NCBI GenBank assembly: GCA_037576195.1
Contig: CM075101.1
Location: 15,066,001 to 15,130,000 of the forward strand
Source of the DNA: Phytoseiulus persimilis
Taxonomy: Eukaryota > Arthropoda > Arachnida > Mesostigmata > Phytoseiidae
Length of the DNA: 64,000 bases
Direction: 5' to 3'
Of this stretch, positions 26,301-36,886 are shown one piece after another (the stretch's first letter is position 1; the number at the start of each line of letters is the position of its first letter). The translations under genes were made by a program, and so were the position numbers. The notes beneath the pieces are model-generated. The model saw nothing but the letters and a program-made list of their open reading frames with translations. It ran no database searches and was not told the origin of the DNA.

Positions 26301-27008
26301 TTGGAAGAAGCATTGCGAGCAAATGGTTGCAGTCCGAGGAAATTGTTCCCGATCGAGAGCTCAGCTATTCGACTTTCATGGAGCGTTGGTTCACGCCTTG
26401 ATCTAGAAATCGACGGACAGCCATCGTTGGTCCTTCAGCAACGGAAAAAGAACAGATTGCCAATCACCGTCCTTCTGTGGGTGAGTGCGATGCCTTCTTG
26501 TGTTTGACGATGTGTCCGTCCCAGAACACGCGGTAGTTCTCAAATAAATCAATAAAAGACCGCCTCCCACTCAGACGGAGCTCGAAATAGTAACTGGCCA
26601 GCCGCTGCTTGGGCCAATGGCGGTCGGGGGCCGGGGAACAACATTAAGCCGAGCTCAGGTCTCAGAAGTCGTTTCGGGAAAACGCCGCCCAAACAAGGCA
26701 ACGATACCTTGCGACTGTGGTGCTGCGTCGTTCGAGAGCGTTGCGTTTCTTGTTTTTCGAGGAAAACGTTGCTATCGGAATCCTCGACCGGGAACCGTGG
26801 ATCAGCGCATTACAACTTTAAAGCTCCGCTATTTCGAGTATTCGCTGGATGGATTCCCGGTGCTTCCCTCTTGAGTGAGCAGGAAGCGACATTAGACTGC
26901 GTACAATCAAGTTGAGGCTAACAATGTTGACAATACCGAACATGTAATCATAGAGATAGTCGCCGAGCGCTAAGTGCAGATCAAACACACGGGCTTCCGG
27001 GAGGCTGA
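20371..27008. other. No recognisable gene apart from the MITE
   Basis: The stretch contains the hAT-like element at 21.2 kb and scattered frames without recognisable domains. A frame ending at a GTGAGT donor (26301-26483, reading LVLQQRKKNRLPITVLLW at its end) is phase-compatible with the first secure arrestin exon, so it is an alternative 5' exon. Frames around 25.5-26.2 kb look mildly protein-like but match nothing I know. Confidence 0.4.
21173..21365. mobile_element. Non-autonomous hAT-like element (MITE), 193 bp
   Basis: The left end reads CCGTGTTTCTCAAG and the right end, on the other strand, reads CAGTGTTTCTCAAG, so 13 of 14 bases agree as terminal inverted repeats. The sequence is close to the CAGTGGTTCTCAA-type ends of hAT transposons. 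The flanking 8-mers ATTTGAAC and ATTCAGAC match at 5 of 8 positions, as an old 8 base target duplication would. Both ends continue into G-rich/C-rich sequence. No transposase is encoded inside. It may have been mobilised by a relative of the hAT whose remnant lies at 46-48 kb, but that remnant's ends were not found for comparison. Confidence 0.55.
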
Positions 27009-27047
27009 GAGATTTTGAAGTCCGTGCAGCTTATCATTTCCGAAACG

Positions 27048-27311
27048 ATGCGAAAACTCGCCGAGCCCGGAACAAGCAGTTCTTGGCCGGGGAAACGGAA
27101 CATTTTAGAGGAAGAAGGTTCCTTGAGTTTGCGTTCAAGGAGGCACTGTTCTCGAAAGGAGTGGAAAAACCTTTACACCTGCGCGGTTCATTCTACCGTG
27201 TCGGCAGCGAGGAACAGCTCAAAGAAGAACAGTAGGGGTACAATAGGCTCGGAGGATTCTGTTTTGAATCGAAGCACTCGATCAAAACTGAACCATTACC
27301 ATTCGGCATGG
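27048..27311 (+). CDS. Candidate 5' coding exon of the arrestin
   Basis: The first secure arrestin exon (27643) begins on a codon boundary, so its upstream partner must end on one. This 88-codon frame starts at an ATG and ends exactly on a codon boundary at a strong GTAAGT donor (27312), which fits. The encoded segment is rich in Ser, Arg and Lys and lacks the usual short arrestin start with its Lys-Lys phosphate sensor, so a different first exon further upstream is possible. A second phase-compatible candidate is the frame ending at a GTGAGT donor at 26483/26484. I infer the join from phase and position only. Confidence 0.3.
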
Positions 27312-27642
27312 GTAAGTGCCGGTCTTCCGTTCCGCAACACGAGAATGATTTCGTTCACTTGAATTCGCGTTAGAGCGGAAAGTTCAGTTCGGATGGAATT
27401 CATGCTTGGAAGCTTGTGATGGGGAGCCCCCTGGATTTTTCGCTCCAGTGTCACTTGGGTGGGCATCAGCCAACAGAGACCTCAGCCGCCGCAGAGCTCC
27501 TGAAATGATCCCTCCGACTGTCGTTTATTTTACGTGACGTTGTCGGAGAGCACTGTCGTCATTTCTAATGATCTCATTAGCATCGCGATAACATTTCCAT
27601 CAGACGGATGTCGTTCAACAGACGCTCCGTTTCTTTCCGCAG

Positions 27643-30600
27643 GTAACCGTGTACATGCCAAAAATTGAGTTCGAGGATCTCGGCTGTCTCACAGAACCCG
27701 TCGGTAAGTTTGCGGACCAGCCAACAAGAGCGTGTCGGGGCTTTCACTCGGATCTGCCTTGGCACAATCTTTTAACCGGCTCGAGATAAGAAACCAGGTG
27801 GGCCCCGAGTACCTCACACAAGTGGGGCTCGAACGCGGGACGTGTGCGGTGTTCGAACTACGTCCTTGTCCATTCAGCTCTTATCGAGCCGACATGGCGG
27901 CGGACTTACCGCGTTCTAGCGCCAGGTTGAAATGCGGAATTCCTAGCCAGGGTGCCACGTTGAATACATAAATGACAGCCTCTCATGCTTTCTCCTTTCC
28001 CTTGTCCCGCTCCCGCCGTCTGTTGGCTCCCCATCTGCAGAAGGAATTGTCACGTACGACGAAACCAAACTCGAGCCTGGCGAGAAAGTGTACATCGCTC
28101 TTGTCGGTAGATTCCGCTATGGTCGCGAGGAGGACGAAATCCTTGGGATGTCACTGTGTAGGGAGATATATATGGGATATATGCCCGTGTGCTCCATAAA
28201 GCGTATGCTGAGCCCCCAAGGGTCTATGGGCAGCAACGGCAGCCCACATGAAAAGCTCGAGTCGCTGCCTGGTCCCTCGTCAGGTGAGTAGTTTCGCTTT
28301 CGGCCTGAGCTCGTTTTCGCTAGCTTTCCCCAGCTCTGTCGATATTCCCATTGTGCCATATTTCAAGCAGGAGTGTGGGACGGAACCCATTTTTGGTTGA
28401 ATCGCGCCTCCGCAAACGCCAATGCGATTTTTCCGCGGAAAGTTCTCAGAAGCAGTTACCATGCGATCGCTAAGCGCTGATGAGCTAGCTTCCTCGTGTC
28501 TAAGAACCCAACACCAACGATGCTCGAAATTCGATGGATGTGAGGCCTAAGCCGCGAACTGGTTTATCTTACACGACCAGGTCAAAGCGTAGATATTCGT
28601 CTCTCCGCCTTCTTTGCTGTTCCCGCCATCAATGTCCGCTTGCTCATGTCGGTGCTGTCATTTGTTCTTCCACAGGAACTCGATCCCTCGTTCAGACGCA
28701 GAAATCGCTTAGCGAAGATGTTCTGCGTTCATCGTACTCGATTCAATTGTCCCCGTTCCACGACAATACGTTGCCGTTCCTCCCGCCCGAGTCGGTGCCT
28801 TTCCGCTTCGAGTTTCCGGAAGATGCTCCGATTTCGATGGTGATGCAACGCCTTACCCCCGAATCCGGGGACACGTGTGGAGTGAGATATTACGTGCGAT
28901 GCTACACTTCACTTGAGGCCGAGGAGCAGCAGACGACCATCAGTCTCCTCAACTTTCCCATAAAGAAGGTGAGCAGGATCGTTTCGGCGATTCGTCACAA
29001 ACTCTGGTTGCCTGGGAGCAGGTATCGGCGCCTTCGTGCGACGAGGCACCTCGGAGCGTCGAAGATGCTGAACGGCGGGCGTGGGGAGCTCCCCCGCCGC
29101 TGGGGGTTATCCAATCAGCTGGTTGGACGAATATTCTCCCGAGATAAAATGTGGGGCGATGAACAGCAAACGGTCGTTCACTGAAGCCAGTCAGAGCGAG
29201 TGAACGCCACTCGGAAAGAAACGCCCTTGCTCGTAAGCCACTTATCCAGCTGTGGCAGCAGTAAATCAATACATATCTCCGATCGGAGATTGCTGAGCGG
29301 TGCTCGATTTGCTGCAAGTGAGTGACGTCTTGATGGAAAGCACCTTTCCGCCGGATCCGTTGCGGAGAAATCTCTTCATTGATCACATATGCCGCGGATT
29401 GTCGTGTTCTGCCCGCTGGCTCGCCATCCCGTCGGCGAGCCACGCGGTACACCTACCGATACTCGATCGGCTGAAAAGACGAATTGATCGTTCGCAGTAT
29501 CTTCCTCGGAAACCAGTGGACGACTTTGGCTTTGCTGCACGGGCCGCGGAGAACGCGAAACTCTTCGCGAATGTTGACGCTGAACCGGAGCCACGGTTGG
29601 GCAACAGGCAGGAACACGTCATGATTGGTTTCCTCTTTCGCTTTCAGGTGCAATACGCTTCCCTGGCCAGGAGTCTCATGGACAATCAGAACGAGGGACT
29701 GCCAAAAGGAACAATCCTCAAGGAGTTCCCCTTAAACGGTGGTAGCTTGTCCCTTGAAGCCACTCTCAACAAGTCTGTGAGTATTGTCTTTAGAGCTCGA
29801 CAGGCAGCGGGTAGACAGACAGCCGGACGGACGGACGGATGGTCGGAAAACGCGTTGGTCAGGGGGTCAGTCAGTCAGCAAAGGAAGCCTTCCCTCTTCC
29901 TTGAGCGCTTTGTTCCCGGTGGGAAATTCTTGCCGAGGCTTCGTTAGTCCCATTCTGTGCTCCTTTCTCTTCCCTCTTCTCTCTAAGTACCGCTGCTTCG
30001 CTACTTTTTTTCCAACCTCGGGCCTCTCCCACCGCTCCCCGGGGAATCACGAACAACACCAGAAGCCAAAGTGGAACTCTCGAGGTGATGTTCGTGCATC
30101 GCTCAGCTGCTTGCTTCATTGTTCCTCCTTGGGATGCTACTTTCATCCGTGATCAGATGCCCGACGATCCGATAGAACGGAGATTCAGCTCATCAGAGAA
30201 CTAACCCGATTCCGTTCACTCTGCTATTTATCCGCGCAGCTTTACGAACACGGTGAGGAGATCCGGGTCAAGATCCATGTCACCAACTCATCGCACAAAA
30301 CGATAAAGCACGTCAAGGTTTCGGTGCTACAGGTGGCGGATATATGTCTGTTCTCGACTGGCAAGTGGAAGGTCTGCGTGGCTACCACGAACAACAGGTG
30401 AGCGCGACGACGATCACGACAGCGGAGCTGCCGATCCGAGTCGCAGCACGGTGGATCGAAGCAAAACCGCGTGACCAATGCACTGGTCGAGATGAAAACT
30501 AGAGACGAGGCTCACTCATCGACATTTCATTGCATTTCAGGAACGACTGTCCAATTAGCTCGGGTAATTCCATCGAACAGGAGGTTGTGCTGCTGCCGAA

Positions 30601-31280
30601 AGTCGGCGACAACAAACACAAATACGGTGTTTTCGTTCAAAGTCGGAGTGGTCCCGAGCCTGACTGCTTGGCGTCGTCGACAATGTAAGTGTCGTTCCCT
30701 CGTTGCGGCCCCGCCGTGGGAAGCCATTTTATTTCCTTCTCTCCCGCTCCGATATTCGTGAGTCGCGGAAGACTCGCAGGATCTGGGAATCGAGTTTGAT
30801 CGACGGTACGGGAAGCATCATTTATGGCTGATTGCTATCTCGCGTACTAGTTGCCTCGCGGCATTGAATCGGTCCGTTGGGACGCGCAAGATATGGTGGT
30901 CGGGTATAGCATGTAGTTGGTCGTATAGACACTCACGGAGTTCGCCTGCCGCCGCCACCGCCGCCGTAATGTCCATACAGAGATATGGACCTACGCGAGG
31001 CTATATACATAAGCGTCTTTCCCGCTCGTCTGATGAGCCCGCCACCTCGGTTATTACGTGCGCGGACTCCTAAATCATAGTGAAGGGCTGCTCTGCTGCG
31101 CCTTCGAGGAGAAGGCAACTCGAGGGGTGCGATTAATTCCGCCGGATGGCATACAGTTCTAATTGTGACATCCTGGAATTCCAGATTCTCTGAGGAACAG
31201 CGGAAGAATTTGTTCGGTATAGTAGTCGACTACGAGGTGAAGGTGAAGTTGTGCCTAGGGACCCTGAGTTCTCTGTCTGG
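27643..31280 (+). CDS. Arrestin, core exons (beta/visual arrestin family)
   Basis: Arrestins bind activated, phosphorylated G-protein-coupled receptors, block G-protein coupling and, in beta-arrestins, recruit endocytic proteins. Seven exons join in frame at GT-AG sites: 27643-27703, 28041-28283, 28676-28968, 29648-29776, 30240-30397, 30541-30684 and 31185-31280, about 374 residues. Seen in order: VTVYMPKIEFED (family strand 'LTVYLGKRDFVD'), GRFRYGREEDEILGM (finger-loop region, family 'FRYGREDLDVLGL'), PFRFEFPED, CGVRYYVRCYT (family 'CGVDYEVKAF'), GGSLSLEATLNKS, VKIHVTNSSHKTIKHVKVSV, ADICLFSTGKWK, DCLASST, then FGIVVDYEVKVKL. Both the N and C beta-sandwich domains are therefore present. The segment between the finger loop and PFRFEFPED is about 45 residues longer than I expect for the family. 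No stop or frame break occurs within the seven exons, so the gene looks functional. Whether it is a visual or beta type cannot be told from what I see. Confidence 0.93.
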
Positions 31281-31790
31281 GTGAGTTTGATTGATGGCTT
31301 CAGTTTGTGAGCTCGCGTCGTGCCTCATTTTGCGGTCGGTGTCCACACGTCCACCGACGGCGAGTCGATTCGTCTAGATTCGATAAATCAATACAGAAAT
31401 CGATTCTTCGGAGTGTTCCGATCGAAGATTCGCGCATTTGTCAATCTGGATGGTAAATTGCAGTTTTAAAACGTGGATGTGTAGCGGTGTGAAAGGTCTT
31501 GTTGATGAACTTGCGTCACCGACGTCGAGCCCGACAAAGACATCTTATACTCCAGCGGAAAGGTGACACGAGAGTGCGAGTGGCAGCGACTAACATTTGA
31601 GAGTAACGCGACTGCCCAAACCGAGGCACCGACACGCTTGTTCGTGCTCAATTTTCGCAAAATTTCGGACTGCTACTCATATGCTGTTTCTTCACTAAAT
31701 TTTCTACAAATAATCATCACGATCTCAGTCACACTACTTCACTCGCAAGCAGGGCTTTGCTTGAGCTTATCTTGAATTCAACGGACGAAG

Positions 31791-31918
31791 CGAGATGGGA
31801 ACTTTTTTTCGTCAGGGTTTCATCGGAGGCTCCCGGAACATACATTGCCCACTCTTCTCGTGCAGCCATCCGGAGTCGAATGGGGCCCAGAAAGCTGATG
31901 TTCTCTCGTTGTCCGACG
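31791..31918 (+). CDS. Candidate penultimate arrestin exon (end of C domain)
   Basis: The frame reading GGSRNIHCPLFSCSHPES near 31826-31880 matches the end of the arrestin C domain, where the family has 'xxVELPFTLMHPKP'. The previous exon ends with two bases of a codon (31280). Joining at the good-looking CAG at 31813-31815 puts this match out of frame, while an AG at 31789-31790 keeps it in frame but has a poor pyrimidine tract. The exon start is therefore uncertain. A GT at 31919 (GTTTCT) would end the exon with one base of a codon, which agrees with the phase of the terminal exon proposed at 32622. Confidence 0.5.
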
Positions 31919-32621
31919 GTTTCTGCCGGCCCGAGAAGAGTTCTTCAATTTTTCATTTCGCTGTATCTCCGATAACAGGGCCAGCTGTTCATAGATCTTC
32001 ACCCTCCCGGTACACATATCATTATGCCGTTGTCGGTTCCCAATGCACAGCGCATACCGTGTACTTCCTGAAACTTTCATGTTTCGGGGACAGCGAGTTT
32101 TTCTGACCCGCTGGACCTCGATTCGCTCTAGAATTTCGAGACTCTATCGCGGTTCCTTCCGTTCCCGAGATTTGCTGGAGTTTTCTTCCCCTCGCTGGTA
32201 ACTCGTTCAATCTCCTCCGATGAATGCTCAGCTCTAACAGTCCGATTGCTCGTGAGATTTTTCTACTGCCCGTACGACTACTCCACTCCGCTTCTTCGAC
32301 TGTTCGCTGGGAAAAGGGAAACATTTGATCGCTTGCTTCCCTCGAATGAGGTGCACTGATGAGACTTGCACCCGATCACCGAGCCTGGAACTCTCCCTCA
32401 AGGAGCTCGGTCGCCACAATCGGCACCAGACAATCAGCGGCCGCTGTTAGCATGTACAACCGTTTATTGCCAGCCTTGTTGTGTGTTCGGTTATCCCGCC
32501 GTTTCGGCGGCCAGGTTACCATGTTAATGCCCCAGCCCGACATGTTTCTCATCCGCGAGCACGTTTCGTTACAGACGCGGCGAGATCGCGTGCTTCATTC
32601 CGTTCCAAATACATCACACAG

Positions 32622-32734
32622 GCCCAGCAAGCCTTCCTCTTCCGGGACAGTCGAGCCTGCCGAGCAATGGAGACCTCCGAGTAGGCTCTGCGGTCGAGCA
32701 GATGGAGCAGCTGAATCTGGAGCGGCAGCAATGA
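32622..32734 (+). CDS. Candidate terminal arrestin exon
   Basis: After a CAG at 32619-32621 a frame opens with two bases completing a codon. It runs through a Pro/Ser-rich stretch and ends EQMEQLNLERQQ followed by TGA (32732-32734). The phase matches the proposed donor at 31919. The tail lacks an obvious clathrin box (LIEL-like) or AP2 motif (DIVFEDF-like), which non-visual arrestins usually carry. The assignment rests on phase, position and hydrophilic composition alone, so another terminal exon could be the real one. Confidence 0.25.
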
Positions 32735-33512
32735 GTATGCGCCCCCAGAAGACGGGGCTCAAGGGCCCACTCATCAAGCCCCATTAGGAGCAAACAACAT
32801 CCGACTCACTTCCAGCATCTGCAAGTCATCGAAACCATGCTTTGAACAGCGCTGACCAAAACCACCATGGCTCCTGGCTGTCTCGACCGCTACGACGTTC
32901 TCTGCCCTCCACGACCGTGAATACGACGAGAGCGGGACTTCACTCGCAGGAGGACGAAAAGGAGGATAACGATATTCATTCCCAAAACGTCTATACTAGT
33001 CATCCGTTACCGGTTTTATGGCCGAGAGCTCCGAGAGGCCGCTCCAATCACAATGTAAACTCACTCTCGAGGAAGCTGTATATACCTCCTTTCATTGTGT
33101 TATCGTATCCTCCGGTTTCTTCATCCCACCGGAACGACCCAACGAACAAAACGTGCAAACATATCAATCAGCATCCTGGTGAACAACAGCCACCAGAGCA
33201 GCATCAGTCGGGCTGTCGATATGACGGCTCATCTTTCTGATCTGTCGTCGTTGAACCCAAGGTTCCGATTCAAGTGACAAATGCATTTTCTCGACGGTGG
33301 ATAGTTATTGGCCTGACAGTGGAGAAAGATGTCGAATATTTACCACGTATGTAAATTCCCATCACAGAACCCCGTTGAGGGACACAAGCAACCGAGCTGC
33401 TCGTGTTCTTTCTTTCGAGGGGAAATATAGCTGATGTGAGAGGAATCGTTGTTGAAGCCACGCATTAGTGACAGCTGCGAACTTGGCCAAAAGTTATTGT
33501 CTCGAAATTTCA

Positions 33513-33830
33513 ATGAACCCTAGGAATCTCATCGCAATCGTTCTCATGTTAGTGACCGCGAGTATTAAGTTTCGTTCGAGGGGTGCAGTCAACCAGGTTC
33601 AAAAGTTTACATGCCTCGGATTCAAGCGGAGCAAAGTTCTCGGCGACAAGGTGCGGGTTCGCTGTTCTTGGCGAAATTGTCCGTCCATTATCGACACTAC
33701 GCGAATGAAGCGCAAGCCCACTGGTCCTCATGAGATCATCAACGGCTGGAAACATTCGTTCTACCTCTTCCAACTCGGTGTGTCTTGTATGTATTGTGAT
33801 CGAGTGAGTAGTCTCGTAGCTGCGACGTAG
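33513..33830 (+). CDS. Small open frame with signal-peptide-like start
   Basis: A 105-codon frame starts at ATG with MNPRNLIAIVLMLVTAS, a short positive N region and a hydrophobic core like a secretion signal. A basic region with five scattered cysteines follows (TCLGFKR, RCSWRNCPS, SCMYC), then a TAG stop. It lies about 0.8 kb past the arrestin 3' end on the same strand. If real it could be a small secreted peptide gene. I recognise no family and there is no promoter or homology evidence, so chance remains likely. Confidence 0.22.
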   Translation: MNPRNLIAIVLMLVTASIKFRSRGAVNQVQKFTCLGFKRSKVLGDKVRVRCSWRNCPSIIDTTRMKRKPTGPHEIINGWKHSFYLFQLGVSCMYCDRVSSLVAAT

Positions 33831-36800
33831 CGGAGCTAGATGACCGGGGAGGGGAGGATGATGTCAAAACGTGGAACGCAGCTCTCAGATCGGTCTGAGG
33901 GAACAAAATCCGATACGCGCGCCCAGCGTCTTCCGCACGGCTTCGTGCGCTGTTTTCGGAAGCTCGCAAGCCAACTTTGAACTGGCGTTCACGGTTGTGC
34001 TGCATCCTTCGAACACCGAAGTTATTGTACTGTATTTTATGGTTGGAGATTGCCCATGCTGATGATGATGACAATTATTGGTACTTTCCTTACATAAAGT
34101 TGGCGGGTGATCGACGAGGAGAGGGAACAGTTACAACGAAATGACCGAACGGTCGATAACGAAACAAATAAAGACGAACGATGTATTAAGGTATTTTCCA
34201 ACGATCGTGTTTTTCTCTTGTCTTCGCGTCCTTCAGCGCTCTCACTCAAAGCCAATTCCGAGAACTTTCTTAGATCATCGAAACTGGAGGCGATCGCAGA
34301 GCAATATGAGGACGCCCAGCGCCCTCACCCGTGCTCAAAGGAGTGAGATTGGATACGTGCAGATTTCTGTGCGCAAGCGGCTCCTTACAGAGGCCTGAAT
34401 GCGATTCCGTTATGACTCGGTGGTTCAATATTTCGCTTCTGAAATAATTTTCCCATTGGATCCATCTTTCGATCAAGGCTGGGATAGTTTCTACTGATGC
34501 CAGTCGCAGGAGCATCGGAAAATCCGATCTATGACGGCGGCAATGTCGTTCCTCATCGCGTTCCCAACTTCGAAGTCTCTGCCTCAAAGCTGAATAGATG
34601 ACGTCAGAGTCGAGCCACCATGTGCTGCTTGGGTTTTTGTACTCCGCATAGTTCGTTCACCTCAAGTTCAGAATACCTATGAGTAGCTGTTGGACATGTT
34701 TTTTGCACACGTCGAGCACCGAACAAGGAAGACATCTCAGTGAGTCCCTGATGTCCACGATCTGATTGGGTGCTCGCTCTATCAATCACCCGACGGAGAC
34801 TTTTCCGGTTTCCTTGTCGAATCTCTAGCCCTCCGGCTCACCGCTCACGCAAGAGCAAGCACACAATGAGGGCTATGCGGGCGGCGTACCAGACAAGAGA
34901 CTAACTGGAGACGGCACAAACGGTACAAAACACGTGAGAGTCTAAGAAAACTGAAGGAAAGGTAGATGAGAACGAGGCTAGCAGAGAGACGGCGAACGAA
35001 ATGAAAATGAAAGGAAACGACGTGAGAAGAGAACCAGATGAAGACAGCGGCTGCTGGTGCCGCAGCCAGCACCACCAGCATCAGCATCCACCGCCGCTGC
35101 TGCAGCTTTTACGGAAGGTAAAAACGATAGCAGAAACTGTAATGGAAAACGAGTAGCAGCTATCCTGCTGCTGCTGAGCAACTGTACCCTCTGATTTCGT
35201 TCGTGAAAAGAGCTCGGAAGAAACAGTGCTCTCCGCAGCGTACGAGAGGCGAGGGACCCGGGGAGCAGGTATAGATAGAGGAGCCCAGAGAAAGGGAGAG
35301 AGGGACCAGCTAAGGGAGGATCGGGGCTCAGCTCGATCGGACGTTACGCCTCCTCTTGGTCGGGGACAACGAACGGAGGGGAGACCCAACGGACTAGCCG
35401 GCCGGCTTGAGCGTTGATTTCGTTAAGAAAGCGGCTTACCGAGCCGAGCAAGCTTTTTGGAAGGCGAATGGTGAGGCTTTCGTACTGTTGAACGCGGTTC
35501 CTCCGCCAAGTCCGAAAAAGAAAGCGTCGGCACGGGCGGGGATCGGCGGGAGAGGAATGCCGTCAAGGGCTGGAGAGTTCAGTCGACACATGGTTCGGTG
35601 TGGGAAGGCGGGAGCGGGCGAAGTCCAATAGAACGCGAAGATAGGAAGGTCACAGGAAGAATGGAAATCAAGAACTGGGGTGGATAGAGAAAGTGGTGAG
35701 AGAGTTTGATGAGAGTAACGGTCGAAGAAGAGAGAGAGAGCAGGACCAGGAGGCGTGGAGAGATCGCCCCAGCGTCCGAGCGGTCTCGCGTCGTTGATTA
35801 ATTAAATGCTGGGACTCTGTTGTGGCCCGAAACTTGGTTTTGTTTAATTCCATCGGTTGAAAGCTTCCCCGCGAACGACACAGCGCGCAAGCTCCCCCAA
35901 CCGTCTCTTTGAAGCAAATGCTTCCCTCTGCGAGTTCGTCTTTTACTGCGGCCAAGCTTCTGATCTCTTGCCCCATTGCGTGAGGATCAAAGACAAGATT
36001 CCGCTCTGCCTCTGGTCGCCTTGGGTTAGTTTATTCCGAGATCGGTCGAATCGTCGAGCCAAGCTGAAAGTCGGTCGCCGAGAGGGCAAAGAGACAGACG
36101 GGCGGGCGCAGATGCCGCGGGCGCTCTCGTCATCGAGATCTAAGCAGAGAGAATTTATTCGCTTCCTCCATTCCGCTGATTGGCGGACCTGACGGTAGTG
36201 ACGCACTGTAGGCGCTAATAGCGCGCTCAGCTCCCTGATGGCTCGGTGGCCGCCCGAACGTTGGCCGCTTCTGCCGCCGTAGGTTTCGGGAATGAAATTA
36301 TTTCGCTCCTTGTATTCGTCCGAATAGGCCGCAAGCTTCGGCCGGGTGAAAAGAAAATAAATCTTCGGGGTATTCATTTAAACACAACACGTCCAAATAT
36401 GCGATGAAGACTTCATTCATTCATCCAATGAGAGCGAATTACTCACTTTGTTCAATTGCACAAGAACCAGATTCGGGGCCTGTCATCCTTCCGAGCCAGA
36501 ATTGCTCGACAGCAAGTCAAGAAACATCTCGGCTCTGGAAGTCTGTTCGATTTCTTTGCTCTTCCTGGAAGCTTTCACGCAGAAATAGAACGAGCCCTCC
36601 ATAGAATCGAAGCAGCATGAAATTCGATTCCTTGTCGACCGAGTGTTGGTCCAAGAAGCAGAAACATTTTGGACGGTTTTCTCACCCACAACAGCTGCTC
36701 GCCGGCTGCTGTGGACCTCTACGCCGTCAACTGTCGTCATCGAATCGGGGACGCTTTATTGAGCTGGAAGAACATCGTATTCGATGCTCGCATGCCAGCC

Positions 36801-36870
36801 AGTCTGAGCGGCTCTCACAGACTCGCCAAGCCAATACCACTCTCCGAGAACTCTCTTCCTCCCTCCCCCC

Positions 36871-36886
36871 TCTCTCTCTCTCTCTC
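36871..36886 (+). repeat. (TC)n microsatellite
   Basis: Eight TC units following a C-rich run. Confidence 0.95.

Noticed and set aside
27800-27860. tRNA-like T-arm sequence on the minus strand (TTCGAGCCCCAC)
   Set aside because: The bases on each side of the loop do not form a five-pair stem and no matching A box or acceptor stem is present; it also lies in an arrestin intron.
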